NCBI GenBank assembly: GCA_964473155.1
Contig: CAYYNT010000038.1
Location: 1-40,723 of the forward strand
Direction of reading: 5' to 3'
Length of the DNA stretch: 40,723 nucleotides
Source: JAJFUG01 sp964473155
GTDB lineage: Bacteria; Gemmatimonadota; Glassbacteria; GWA2-58-10
Part shown: in pieces, positions 24,232 to 32,426 of the stretch
Numbering within the stretch: position 1 is the stretch's first letter
How the letters are laid out: each line of letters opens with the position of its first letter
Program-made: the position numbers and the translations under genes
Notes under the pieces: generated by a model
What the model saw: only the letters and a program-made list of their open reading frames with translations
Database searches by the model: none
Told to the model about the DNA's origin: nothing

Positions 24232-24714
24232 ATGGCCGCAAAATATTCTGATGCTGAGATTGCAGCACTTATTTCGGAAAAGAAACCTCTCGCGAACGAT
24301 TATAGTTTGAAAATAAAATTGCGTGAGAAAAGAGGACATAAAGAGCAGGAAATGGATGTTCTTGGTGAGAATGGAAATCATTTTCGTCTTATATTAAGGC
24401 AAAGCAGCAAAAATCCTCTTGATTTCTCAATTATTCTTGCGCATTGTCCTTCAGGGAGCAATCAGGTATTCAGGTTGAGACGCTACAATGGAAAAAACCA
24501 AGAGCACACGAACGTAATCGAGTCACAGTCTTTCTTCGATTTCCACATTCATAAAGCAACAGAGCGTTATCAGGAGATTGGAGCGCACGAAGATTCGTAT
24601 GCAGAACCCACAAGCCGGTTTTACGATTTCCATTCTGCAATCAAATGCATGTTGACTGATTGCAATTTCGAGATAACAAAAGGTCCTCAAATAGACTTGT
24701 TTGAGGAGGCGTAG
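24232..24714 (+). CDS. DUF6978-like protein, first of an AT-rich pair
   Basis: A 160-residue protein without signal peptide or membrane segment. It opens YSDAEIAALISEKKPL and continues with a beta-rich middle (FRLILRQSSKNPLDFSIIL) and a His-rich part (FDFHIHKATERYQEIG) before a C-terminal FYDFHSAIKCML. The match to DUF6978 is from memory and should be treated as tentative. Codon use is AT-rich, unlike the dehydrogenase gene 36 bases upstream. The stop (TAG) directly abuts the ATG of the next gene, whose AGGAGG lies in this gene's end. The pair is probably one functional unit acquired by transfer, of unknown role. Confidence 0.55.
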   Translation: MAAKYSDAEIAALISEKKPLANDYSLKIKLREKRGHKEQEMDVLGENGNHFRLILRQSSKNPLDFSIILAHCPSGSNQVFRLRRYNGKNQEHTNVIESQSFFDFHIHKATERYQEIGAHEDSYAEPTSRFYDFHSAIKCMLTDCNFEITKGPQIDLFEEA

Positions 24715-25494
24715 ATGAATATTGAAACGATTAAAAATGATTTCCGCGATAGAGTTTGCGAGCAAGTGCGTTTAGAACAGGAAGGACAGGATCGATTCAG
24801 AGTCTTCACTCCTTTCATGTTCGAAGATGGTGACCATCTGGCAATCATCCTTAAGCGGGATAATTCGAACTGGGTATTGTCTGACGAGGGACATACCTAT
24901 ATGCACTTGACCTATGATATTGAAGAGAAAGATCTTCTAAAAGACACACGGCAGAAAATCATCAGTAACGCTCTATCCGTATTTAAGGTGGAAGATCGTG
25001 ATGGTGAATTAATATTGGCCATTAAAGAAGACCAATATGGCAATGCTTTATACTCTTTCACTCAAGCGCTGTTGAAAATAACCGATGTGTCGTATCTTTC
25101 TAAAGAAAGAGTGCGGTCATCATTTATGGAAGATTTCCGTGCGTTTATGACTGAAAAAGTTCCGGAGAACCGTAGAGTATTTGACTGGCACGATCCCATT
25201 CACGATACACAGGGGATGTATAGTGTAGATTGCAAAATCAATGGCATGGAAAGACCGCTTTTTGTCTTTGCCGTTCCTGGCGACGATAAAACGCGTGACG
25301 CTACTATTTCTATGCTTCAATTTGAAAAATGGCAACTTGCGTTTCGCAGTATGGCTATTTTTGAGGACCAGGAATGTATCAGCAGGAAGGTGCTTGCCCG
25401 TTTCAGCGATGTCTGCGAAAAACTATTTTCCAGTCTCGGAACTAATACTGACCGTATTGATAGATATCTGCACGAGGCAATGAATTATAAATGA
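24715..25494 (+). CDS. DUF1828/DUF1829-like protein, second of an AT-rich pair
   Basis: A 259-residue protein. The N-terminal part (about 20-95) has the pattern of DUF1828: FRVFTPFMFEDGDHLAIIL, then WVLSDEGHTYMHLTYD. The C-terminal part (about 130-255) contains FMTEKVPENRRVFDWHD, YSVDCKINGMERPLFVFAV and an alpha/beta segment like DUF1829. Such proteins occur on mobile elements and near phage-related genes in many bacteria, and no biochemical function is established to my knowledge. AGGAGG precedes the ATG, which directly follows the TAG of the first gene. AT-rich composition ends sharply at the stop, and a terminator follows at once. Confidence 0.6.
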   Translation: MNIETIKNDFRDRVCEQVRLEQEGQDRFRVFTPFMFEDGDHLAIILKRDNSNWVLSDEGHTYMHLTYDIEEKDLLKDTRQKIISNALSVFKVEDRDGELILAIKEDQYGNALYSFTQALLKITDVSYLSKERVRSSFMEDFRAFMTEKVPENRRVFDWHDPIHDTQGMYSVDCKINGMERPLFVFAVPGDDKTRDATISMLQFEKWQLAFRSMAIFEDQECISRKVLARFSDVCEKLFSSLGTNTDRIDRYLHEAMNYK

Positions 25495-25503
25495 TGTGCA
25501 CTT

Positions 25504-25537
25504 AAAAGAGGGCAGACCTCCCGGCCAGCCCTCTTTT
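25504..25537 (+). terminator. Terminator after the AT-rich pair
   Basis: AAAAGAGGGC and GCCCTCTTTT form a 10-bp stem around a 14-base loop, continuing into TTTTGTTTCTTT. The stem is symmetric in A/T flanks, so it may also stop transcripts from the converging esterase gene. Confidence 0.75.
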
Positions 25538-25572
25538 GTTTCTTTCACATTTATCAAGCGTGACATCCCTCC

Positions 25573-26865
25573 TCACTTCCCCTTCACAAACGAATCCGCC
25601 CAGCGGATATACTGCGCCCAGTCGTAGGGGGTCACATCGTGCACACCGGTGCGGAGGTGATAGGCCTGCCGTCCACGCACAGGGCTGTCCGGGGCGGGCC
25701 AGTCCACCGCGGCCAGGGTGTCGCCGGTAGTGAGCTTGTACACCGGGTCGGCGTTCTTCAACGCCAGGAACTCGCCTTTCGGGTCGGCCCAGCGGTCCTC
25801 CGTGGCGCTCGCCACGTACACCGGCCGCGGCGCGGCGAGCGCGATCAGCATGTGCTGGTCCAGCGGCAGCTTGCCCTCCTGCCCGTTATACTGTTTGAAA
25901 TTGCCGCAGAACCAGTGCGGGAACGCGGTGTTGATTATCTCCACTGTCTCGCCGAACGCCCGCCTGGATAGCGCCGCGCCGCCGCAGCCCGAGTTGTTCG
26001 AGATCACCCCGGCGAAACGCTCATCCTGCGCACCGGCCCAAAGAGCGGTCTTGCCGAGACGGGAATGCCCCAACACCACCACCCGGCGGCTGTCCACCTG
26101 TTTGTCTGTTTCCAGATAGTCCAGGATGCGGCTCAGGCCCCAGGCCCAGCCCGCGATGCTGCCCCAGGCGTCCGCCGGGCGCGCCCCATCGCCGGGCTTG
26201 TCGAACAGCGCGTGCACACCGTTCTTGAAACCGTCGTCATAGTCCGGGTCAATGTCGCCGTAATAGGCGGTTACCAGAGCATAGCCGCCTTTCAGGATCG
26301 CCGGTATGTCCCAGCGCGAGGCTGTTTTCCCGCGTGAAGCCTCGGAAGCCCGGTTGTCTACTATGCCGGTTTTGTCGTTCGGCCTCATCCAGTTGGAGTT
26401 AAGGATTATTCCAGGATCGTTGCTGACCGACTGGTTGCCCCCGAAATTGAGACCCAGGAACGCCGGGACCGGCCCTTTTGCTTCTTTCGGCAGATAGATC
26501 AGCACCCCGATTGTCAGCGCGCGGCCGCCCTGGCTGATTGTCACATCCACCTGCTTGCGGACTGCCGTCCCGCCAAGCGCCTCGGCGCTGTCGCGGAGGA
26601 CATATTTCACGGACTGAGGCTTGCCCGGCGAGCGCCCGAACATCTGCTCCCGGAACAGCTCCAGCACCTCGGCCCGGCGCTTTCCGGTCCAGCCCGCCTT
26701 GTCGGCCACCCGGCTCCCGTCCTTGCAGACCAGAAGGTCAGGCAGGGTGTACTGCGGGACTTTCGATTCATCGTAGTTCGCTTCCGGCTCCTGCGCGCGG
26801 ACAACCGTGTTCAGGCTCATGCTCGCCACCATCAGAAAAAAGACGGTTAAATGGTTCAGTCTCAT
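25573..26865 (-). CDS. CE15 glucuronoyl esterase, exported
   Basis: A 430-residue alpha/beta hydrolase of carbohydrate esterase family 15, which cleaves the ester between lignin alcohols and 4-O-methyl-glucuronic acid on xylan. The N-terminus is a signal peptide (LTVFFLMVASMSLNTVVRA, cut near residue 24). The nucleophile elbow is LGHSRLGKTALWAGA with Ser268, SNNSGCGGAALSRR follows as in bacterial CE15 proteins, the acidic residue is probably Glu356 (SATEDRWADP) and the base His409 (GVHDVTPYDW). ATG at 26865 has AAGGAGG six bases upstream; the frame stays open far upstream but only as antisense of the next gene. Its promoter at 26930-26958 is good. With the GH3 lipoprotein it points to attack on glucuronoxylan. 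Confidence 0.88.
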   Translation of the reverse strand: MRLNHLTVFFLMVASMSLNTVVRAQEPEANYDESKVPQYTLPDLLVCKDGSRVADKAGWTGKRRAEVLELFREQMFGRSPGKPQSVKYVLRDSAEALGGTAVRKQVDVTISQGGRALTIGVLIYLPKEAKGPVPAFLGLNFGGNQSVSNDPGIILNSNWMRPNDKTGIVDNRASEASRGKTASRWDIPAILKGGYALVTAYYGDIDPDYDDGFKNGVHALFDKPGDGARPADAWGSIAGWAWGLSRILDYLETDKQVDSRRVVVLGHSRLGKTALWAGAQDERFAGVISNNSGCGGAALSRRAFGETVEIINTAFPHWFCGNFKQYNGQEGKLPLDQHMLIALAAPRPVYVASATEDRWADPKGEFLALKNADPVYKLTTGDTLAAVDWPAPDSPVRGRQAYHLRTGVHDVTPYDWAQYIRWADSFVKGK

Positions 26866-26885
26866 TATCTGCCTCCTTATCCGGT

Positions 26886-26920
26886 AAAAGCTGTAAGGTT
26901 GAAAAAAATTTACAGTTTTT
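26886..26920 (-). promoter_or_regulatory. Hairpin in the 5' leader of the CE15 gene
   Basis: On the minus strand AAAAACTGTAA pairs with TTACAGCTTTT at 10 of 11 positions, around a 13-base U-rich loop. It sits between the promoter and the ribosome site. It may be an mRNA-stabilising or attenuating structure; it could equally be the terminator of the upstream radical SAM gene. Confidence 0.35.
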
Positions 26921-26929
26921 CTGATTTGA

Positions 26930-26958
26930 ATTATCGCATGTAAAAGGGCGGAATGCAA
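26930..26958 (-). promoter_or_regulatory. Promoter of the CE15 gene
   Basis: On the minus strand TTGCAT (26953-26958), 17 bases, GATAAT (26930-26935), with TG one base before the -10 box (extended -10). Confidence 0.65.
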
Positions 26959-26971
26959 TAAAAGGTCAGCG

Positions 26972-28078
26972 CTAAAGCCTCTTCGCCATCCCCGGCGGCG
27001 CGGGGAAAAGCCGCTCGATGGCCAGATCATCCTCCGGATCAAGCTCCACGCCCAGCGCCCAGCGCCAGACAATTTCGCTTTCAAGGCACAGATAGACAAA
27101 CACTTCCGGATCGAACTGTCTGATCCAGCCATGCAGCGCCCGGTGCATCTCAATCCTGAGCGGCTGCGGATAGCGGTATTTGCCATCCGGCGGAAGGGGG
27201 AACAGCTCTCCGGCGAGAAACGGGGCCGCGGCCTGACGGGCCTCGATATGCGGCGCCATCCAGGGCGCGTAGCGCAGGCACCCCAGGCTGATCCAGGCGA
27301 TATCCCCCGGACGGGCGAAACCGTAGATTCGCTCGACTGTCTCCCGGTAGCCCTCTTCCCAGCCCGGATAGCGGATCAGCGGGTCGAAATGGAACCCCAG
27401 CCTGTAACCGGCGTCGCGCACCGCCGCGGCAGCCTTGAGACGGGCCTCGAGCGAGGCGGCCCCGCGCTCCATCTGCCGGCAGACCTCGCGCGCGTTCACT
27501 GACCAGGAAACCACCACGTTACGCGGGACGCTCTTTACGGCCAGAAGCTCCTCCACCCTGGCGCTCTTGGTTTTAAGCTCCAGCCAGGCAGCGGGGTGAC
27601 CGGCGAAAAAAGCGGTCAATTCCGGGACAAAACCGGTCAGTTCCTCCAGGGCCAGGCTGTCGCCCAGCTCGCCCGTGCCGTAGCGCGGGGCATGGCCGCG
27701 CGGGACAGCCATGTCCCGTTCCAGTTCCTCAAATGCCAGTTCCAGTTCGGGATAGACCAGCGTGACCGGACGGTTCAGATAGCCCTGAAGAATGCAGTAG
27801 GCGCAGTCGTACGGGCAGCCCTCCACAAGCTGGAGCACACGGTAACGGCAGCAACGCATGGCCTTGGAACAGGGGCAGGCCTCCACGCGCGAGCCGCGGT
27901 ACGGCAGAAGGGCCAGGCTCGATTTGGCTCTGCTCTCCGCGCCGATGCTTTCCAGACTCACCGCGCCGGGAGGGAGTTCCAGGACACCGGCGGGACGCGC
28001 CATCTCGACGATCCGCCGGGTGCGCGGATGCCCCGCCACCTCGGGATGCACATATATGACGTTGAAGCGCCGGGCCAT
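26972..28078 (-). CDS. Spore-photoproduct-lyase-like radical SAM protein
   Basis: A 368-residue protein of the SPL/COG1533 type. The N-terminus FNVIYVHPEVAGHPRTRRI is followed by a Cys-rich region (EACPCSKAMRCCRYRV) and the radical SAM motif EGCPYDCAYCILQGYL, with the CxxxCxxC cysteines. ELKTKSARVEELL, VVSWSVNAREV and LGFHFDPLIRYPGWEEGY form the expected TIM-barrel blocks. True spore photoproduct lyase repairs thymine dimers in germinating spores; nothing else here suggests sporulation, so a different DNA- or nucleotide-related substrate is possible. The ATG shares one base with the TAA of the upstream ParB-like gene (TAATG), indicating coupled translation. Composition is GC-rich like the host, so the pair is probably long-resident. 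Confidence 0.8.
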   Translation of the reverse strand: MARRFNVIYVHPEVAGHPRTRRIVEMARPAGVLELPPGAVSLESIGAESRAKSSLALLPYRGSRVEACPCSKAMRCCRYRVLQLVEGCPYDCAYCILQGYLNRPVTLVYPELELAFEELERDMAVPRGHAPRYGTGELGDSLALEELTGFVPELTAFFAGHPAAWLELKTKSARVEELLAVKSVPRNVVVSWSVNAREVCRQMERGAASLEARLKAAAAVRDAGYRLGFHFDPLIRYPGWEEGYRETVERIYGFARPGDIAWISLGCLRYAPWMAPHIEARQAAAPFLAGELFPLPPDGKYRYPQPLRIEMHRALHGWIRQFDPEVFVYLCLESEIVWRWALGVELDPEDDLAIERLFPAPPGMAKRL

Positions 28079-29085
28079 TATTCATTCCCCTCGCCCGGCG
28101 CGCCCAGACAGCGTAAAAGCTCCCCGGCCTCCGGGCTTTCCGCCGCCCGGCCAAGTTCCTCCGCCGCGTAGCGAAGCTCCGCGGGGGAACTGAACTCGAA
28201 ACTCGCCCGCGCCGCTCCGCCCTCGAACGACTCGGGCGGCTCGATCTTTATCCCCCCTGGCAGGCCGAGTTTTTTGACTGTCCCATCGAAACGCTGGCGC
28301 ATTATAGCCGTTTCCGGGTAGCGCAGCTCGGTAAGACGGCGGGTGATCAGCTCGCGCCCGGCCGAGCGCGCGGTCTGGCTGTCCAGCAGCACCTCCTGAA
28401 TCCGGCTGTCGTCCAGAACCTTCTCGACCGGACAGCCCTGACGCAAAGCGATGCCGGTAAGCAGGCCCAGCCAGCGGCGCAAAACGTTGCCTCCGGGATT
28501 GACCGCGCGCAGAAGGACCAGCAGACCACGCTGGGACTCCCCTGTCAGAGCGGCCAGCGAGGCGCATTCGGCGAGCGGGGCTTTCTGCTGCGAACACCAG
28601 CGCGCCAGAGGTTCCTCCAGAGCCTTCAATGAGCGCAGCGCATGGAGCGCTTTCGGGCCGCCCGGTTGATCCATGAGAGGCAGCAGAGCGGCCAGGGTGG
28701 ATTCATCCGGAGCCGCGGCGGCCTCCAGCCTGGCCAGCGCCCGCGCGGCTTCCACCGCGGAAATCTCCTCCCGTCTGCCGCTCAGGCGTGCGCGATAAAG
28801 ATCGGGAGCGGAGCAGTCAGTCGCGAACACGAGGGCCGGGAAAGAAGTTTCCCCGGCGTGGAGCAGGGTCTCGAAACGGCGGAACCCCCGCACCAGCCGG
28901 AACGCTCCTCCGGCCAGTTCCTGCACCCAGAGCGGTCCGCAGGACGACGGGATCCTGACCTTGTCACTCGCATCGGCGCAATCGCCCCGGGCGGGCCAGG
29001 AAAGCTCGAACAGCCGGTCATCGCGATCCACCGAACCGGCAGCCAACCGTTCAAAACGCGCTCCCATATATATATCTTTGGTCAT
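28078..29085 (-). CDS. ParB-like N-terminal domain protein coupled to the SPL-like gene
   Basis: A 335-residue protein. Residues about 45-125 resemble the ParB/Srx fold: PLWVQELAGGAFRLVRGFRR corresponds to the ParB 'Pi.V...ggyelv.GeRR' box, then FPALVF and, further on, EEISAVEAARALARL resembling the helix after the 'ENlqRe.Ls..E' box. The middle (about 130-280) is helical with many Arg and Leu, and I see no clear helix-turn-helix. A clean GERR is replaced by GFRR, so CTP binding is uncertain. No parA is nearby; it is not the chromosomal segregation ParB by context. One-base overlap with the SPL-like radical SAM gene suggests the two proteins work together on DNA. ATG at 29085 follows GGAGAT by nine bases. 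Confidence 0.55.
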   Translation of the reverse strand: MTKDIYMGARFERLAAGSVDRDDRLFELSWPARGDCADASDKVRIPSSCGPLWVQELAGGAFRLVRGFRRFETLLHAGETSFPALVFATDCSAPDLYRARLSGRREEISAVEAARALARLEAAAAPDESTLAALLPLMDQPGGPKALHALRSLKALEEPLARWCSQQKAPLAECASLAALTGESQRGLLVLLRAVNPGGNVLRRWLGLLTGIALRQGCPVEKVLDDSRIQEVLLDSQTARSAGRELITRRLTELRYPETAIMRQRFDGTVKKLGLPGGIKIEPPESFEGGAARASFEFSSPAELRYAAEELGRAAESPEAGELLRCLGAPGEGNE

Positions 29086-29117
29086 AAAAACATATCTCCA
29101 ACAGAAACAGTTTTCCG

Positions 29118-29146
29118 ATTACGGTAGGGTTCAATTGCTCCGTAAT
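29118..29146. promoter_or_regulatory. Inverted repeat upstream of the ParB-like gene
   Basis: ATTACGG (29118-29124) and CCGTAAT (29140-29146) are perfect 7-bp arms with a 15-base spacer. It lies 33 bases upstream of the ParB-like start, where it could act as an operator or leader hairpin. The spacer contains TAGGGTTCAATTG, similar to an arm of the palindrome at 22226-22253. Confidence 0.35.
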
Positions 29147-29248
29147 GGAACCTCGCATAAAAAACGAGCCTGTTGCAGAATGGTTTGAATTCTGATAGAT
29201 TTTGCAACCGCGCGTTCGCATAGCCTTAATATATGGGCCTTTTTTATA

Positions 29249-29277
29249 TTGACAAGACCCCGTTAGATTTCTATCTT
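29249..29277 (+). promoter_or_regulatory. Promoter of secD-secF
   Basis: TTGACA (29249-29254), exactly 17 bases, TATCTT (29272-29277). The leader to the secD ATG is about 110 bases. Confidence 0.65.
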
Positions 29278-29394
29278 TTTAGTTTAACGTTTCTTCCGGG
29301 AGTTCGTGCGTCAAACGCCCTTCCGGATTTACAACCGGATAGAAAATACGATAATTCACTTAAAGCACCGTTGACCCGTTTGGGAGTTTCGCTG

Positions 29395-31278
29395 ATGACT
29401 AAAAATATACGTTTCAGGTTGATCGTCATTCTGGCCATCATAATCGGCACGATCTACTACCTCTACCCGACTATCTATCTTTTGAGTCTTTCTCCGCAGA
29501 AAAAGGAGATGCTCAGTCTTTCCGATCCACAGCGTCTTTACGACCTGGAGCAGCGCAGCATCAAGCTGGGTCTGGACCTTCAGGGCGGCATGCACATGGT
29601 GCTCGAGCTGGATCAGAGCAAGATCAACATGAACACGGGTGAGGCGAAAGACGCTATCGACCGCGCCCTTGAGATTATCCGGACGCGTGTGGACCAGTTC
29701 GGAGTGAGCGAGCCGTTGATCCAGAAAGCCGGGGATGAGCGGATCGTGGTGGAACTGGCCGGTATCGTGGACACCTCCCGCGCCCGCGCGCTGATCCAGC
29801 AGAGCGCTTACCTTGAATTCAAGCTGGTCAAGCCGCAGGGAGAGTTTCTTGAGGTGCTCAAGGCCGTGGATGAGGTGGTGCGGGAAAACAATCTGTACGT
29901 GATAACGGAGCCGGGCGCCGCTGCGACGGAGCCACAGCCGAAAAGCGGCGAGAATTTCGACCCTAACGACCTTTTCCGCAAGGATACGTCAACCGCCGCC
30001 GCTGATTCCGCCGCCCAGCCCGCTGACAGCGCCGCCGGGCGGAGCGACAGCCTGACTCAGGCGCAGGAATCCGCCGGCGAATCCCTGCTTCCCGGCGAGA
30101 CTTCACAGGGAGATTCCCGTCAGTCCCCGTTCAGCCGTCTTTTCCTCTCCCAGTCAGGCCGCGGAATGGGTCAGCAGCCCGAGGGCGAGTTGCTGGTTCC
30201 GGTGAACAACATCCCGCAGGTCAAGGCTTATCTGGAAAAGCCGCAGGTTTACCATACAATTCAGGCCGCCGAGACAGCGGGCCTGGTCGATTTCTCCCGC
30301 TATAAAAGTTCGAGCGAGGACCCTGAGCCGGATTCACTCGAAGTTTTGTGGGGGGATGACGCCACCGATTTCGTCGGGCCGGACGGGACACAGTACAAAC
30401 GCATCTTCCTGATGAAAAGCAAGCCCGAGCTGACCGGCGGTCTGCTGGCGGATGCCAGCGCCACCCTGGGCAGCGGCCAGGATATCGAGACGGCCAACAA
30501 GCCGCTGGTCCTGATGACCCTGACCAGCACCGGCGCGGACAGCTTCGAGGTGATCACCGAGCGTTTCCTTCAGCGCGACCTGGCTATCGTGCTGGACAAT
30601 ATAGTAAAGTTCGCGCCGCGGATTATCTCGCGCATCCCGGACGGGCATGCCCAGATCACCGGCGTGCCCACCATGGACAAGGCTCGTGACCTGGCTATCG
30701 TGCTGCGAGCCGGCGCACTGCCCGCCCCCCTGACCCTGGCCGAGAGCCGCACGGTCGGTCCGAGCCTGGGAGCCGACTCGATCGAGAAAGGCAAGCTGTC
30801 TTCAATCATCGCTCTTCTCTTTGTCACCGGGTTCATGATGGTCTATTACAGGTTCTGCGGCGTGGTGGCCACGGTGGCCCTGGTGTTCAACATGGTTCTG
30901 CTGATGGCCGTGCTGGCCGGGTTCAACGCCACTCTCACCCTGCCGGGCATCGCGGGCCTGATCCTGACTATCGGTATGTCGGTGGACGCCAACGTGCTGA
31001 TATTCGAGCGAATACGAGAGGAACTGCGAGCGGGCAAGTCACTTCGAGCGGCCATAGATATGGGTTATGACCGGGCCTTCACCACGATCCTGGACTCCAA
31101 CCTGACCACGTTCCTCACCGCTATCGTGCTGTTCCAGTTCGGGACCGGCTCGATCAAGGGCTTCGCGGTCACACTGAGCATCGGGTTGGCGGCGAACATG
31201 TTCACCGCGGTCTATTTCACGCGGGTCATTTTCGATCTCTGGACCGCCCGGAAAAACGTCAAATCGATTTCGATATAA
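29395..31278 (+). CDS. secD: Protein translocase subunit SecD
   Basis: A 627-residue RND-type membrane protein that, with SecF, uses the proton motive force to pull proteins through SecYEG. TM1 is at about 8-30, followed by the marker LGLDLQGGMHMVLEL and the P1 periplasmic domain (FGVSEPLIQ, VVELAGIVDTSRARALI). The membrane half begins after VGPSLGADSIEKG and contains PGIAGLILTIGMSVDANVL with the conserved Asp, FERIREELR, and the final TM helices. An unusual feature is a low-complexity linker rich in Ala, Ser, Gln and Asp at about residues 172-265, inside the periplasmic part. GGGAG lies eight bases before the ATG. It is followed by secF after 36 bases. Confidence 0.93.
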   Translation: MTKNIRFRLIVILAIIIGTIYYLYPTIYLLSLSPQKKEMLSLSDPQRLYDLEQRSIKLGLDLQGGMHMVLELDQSKINMNTGEAKDAIDRALEIIRTRVDQFGVSEPLIQKAGDERIVVELAGIVDTSRARALIQQSAYLEFKLVKPQGEFLEVLKAVDEVVRENNLYVITEPGAAATEPQPKSGENFDPNDLFRKDTSTAAADSAAQPADSAAGRSDSLTQAQESAGESLLPGETSQGDSRQSPFSRLFLSQSGRGMGQQPEGELLVPVNNIPQVKAYLEKPQVYHTIQAAETAGLVDFSRYKSSSEDPEPDSLEVLWGDDATDFVGPDGTQYKRIFLMKSKPELTGGLLADASATLGSGQDIETANKPLVLMTLTSTGADSFEVITERFLQRDLAIVLDNIVKFAPRIISRIPDGHAQITGVPTMDKARDLAIVLRAGALPAPLTLAESRTVGPSLGADSIEKGKLSSIIALLFVTGFMMVYYRFCGVVATVALVFNMVLLMAVLAGFNATLTLPGIAGLILTIGMSVDANVLIFERIREELRAGKSLRAAIDMGYDRAFTTILDSNLTTFLTAIVLFQFGTGSIKGFAVTLSIGLAANMFTAVYFTRVIFDLWTARKNVKSISI

Positions 31279-31314
31279 TTCAACCCGCTCACGGGGATAA
31301 AGGAGCTGACAGGC

Positions 31315-32400
31315 ATGCTGGAAATAGTAAAGAACCCTAATTTCGAGTTCATCGGGCTGCGCCGGAAAGCCATCGGCATCTCAATTGCAATAGTTCTCGC
31401 CGGCATTATCTTCGCCGTGATACACGGCGGATTGAACTACGGCATCGATTTCACCGGCGGGGCGGCAATAACTCTCAAGTTCGATCAGCAGGTAGAAATT
31501 GAAAATATCCGCCAGGCGCTTTCCAATTCCGGTTTTTCCTCCTCCGAGGTGACCCATTTCGGCGATAAGAACCATGTCCTGGTGCGTCTTCAGCTCAAGG
31601 ACACATCCCAGGACTACATGAGTCCCATGTTGTCCCAGTTCAACCAGGCGTTCCCCGGTAATACGATTACTGTCGAGCAGAACGACCTTGTGGGGCCGAA
31701 AATCGGGACCGAGTTGCGTCAAAAAGCCCTGTTAGCCCTGCTGTTCTCCTGGATCGGCATGATCATCTACATCTCGATCCGTTTCGAGACCGAAAGTTTC
31801 CTCGGTGTCCTTGTCACCCTTATTTTCGGCCTGATCGTGCTGTCGATCAGCCAGATGTCTTTCATATCCGGTTCGGATTTCGGCACCATCTCTCTGATGC
31901 TGGTTTCGCTTGGAATTGTGACATGGGTTTGCCTCAAATTCAATTTCAAGTACGCCGTGGGGGCCATCGTGGCCCTGATCCATGACGTGCTTGTAACTGT
32001 AGCCGTTCTGGTGATTTTTAACAAACAGTTCGATCTGAACATCCTGGCTGCCCTGCTTACCATCGTCGGCTTCTCGATCAACGACACGATCGTGCTGTTC
32101 GACCGTATCCGCGAGGAGTATCCGAAAGAGCGCAAGCGTCTGCCGCTGGACCGGATAATCAACCGCTGCATCAATTTCTGCTTCTCACGCACGATCATCA
32201 CCTCCGGCACCGTGTTTCTTTCGATCATCGTGCTGCTGGTTTTCGGCGGCGAGGTCATCCGTCCTTTCGCCCTGGCCATGACAATCGGCACAATCGCCGG
32301 AACGTGGTCCACGATCTACCTCGCCGCGCCGGTCCTGATCTGGTGGCATGAGAGGTTCGGTGAGGGCCATGAGATTGTGGGCAAGAAAGTCCAGGCATAA
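31315..32400 (+). CDS. secF: Protein translocase subunit SecF with an internal membrane insert
   Basis: A 361-residue partner of SecD. Family marks are YGIDFTGGAAITLKF, DLVGPKIGTELRQKAL, YAVGAIVALIHDVLVT, GFSINDTIVLFDRIREE and SRTIITSGTVFLSII. Typical SecF is about 300-320 residues. Here the segment after IYISIRFE (about 159-209) is extra and contains two hydrophobic stretches (FLGVLVTLIFGLIVL and LMLVSLGIVTWVCL), the second looking like a repeat of the preceding TM2 end (hydrophobic helix, then LKFNFKYAVG where SecF normally has RFEWRFAVG). Two added helices would keep the rest of the topology. AAGGAG precedes the ATG. A perfect terminator follows 27 bases after the stop. Confidence 0.92.
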   Translation: MLEIVKNPNFEFIGLRRKAIGISIAIVLAGIIFAVIHGGLNYGIDFTGGAAITLKFDQQVEIENIRQALSNSGFSSSEVTHFGDKNHVLVRLQLKDTSQDYMSPMLSQFNQAFPGNTITVEQNDLVGPKIGTELRQKALLALLFSWIGMIIYISIRFETESFLGVLVTLIFGLIVLSISQMSFISGSDFGTISLMLVSLGIVTWVCLKFNFKYAVGAIVALIHDVLVTVAVLVIFNKQFDLNILAALLTIVGFSINDTIVLFDRIREEYPKERKRLPLDRIINRCINFCFSRTIITSGTVFLSIIVLLVFGGEVIRPFALAMTIGTIAGTWSTIYLAAPVLIWWHERFGEGHEIVGKKVQA

Positions 32401-32426
32401 GTTTGTTCATGCGCAGTTTTCATCCG

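Larger units (their letters stand above)
29086..29394. other. Divergent control region between the ParB-like gene and secD
   Basis: This 309-base gap holds an inverted repeat (29118-29146), a strong plus-strand promoter (29249-29277) and the secD ribosome site GGGAG at about 29382. An in-frame TTG/ATG extension of secD to 29233 exists but overlaps the promoter and is not used in this annotation. No clear minus-strand promoter for the ParB-like gene is recognised. Confidence 0.6.

Noticed and set aside
28078..29085. Chromosome partition gene parB
   Set aside because: No parA, no origin-like or parS 16-mer nearby, atypical GFRR box, and coupling to a radical SAM gene.
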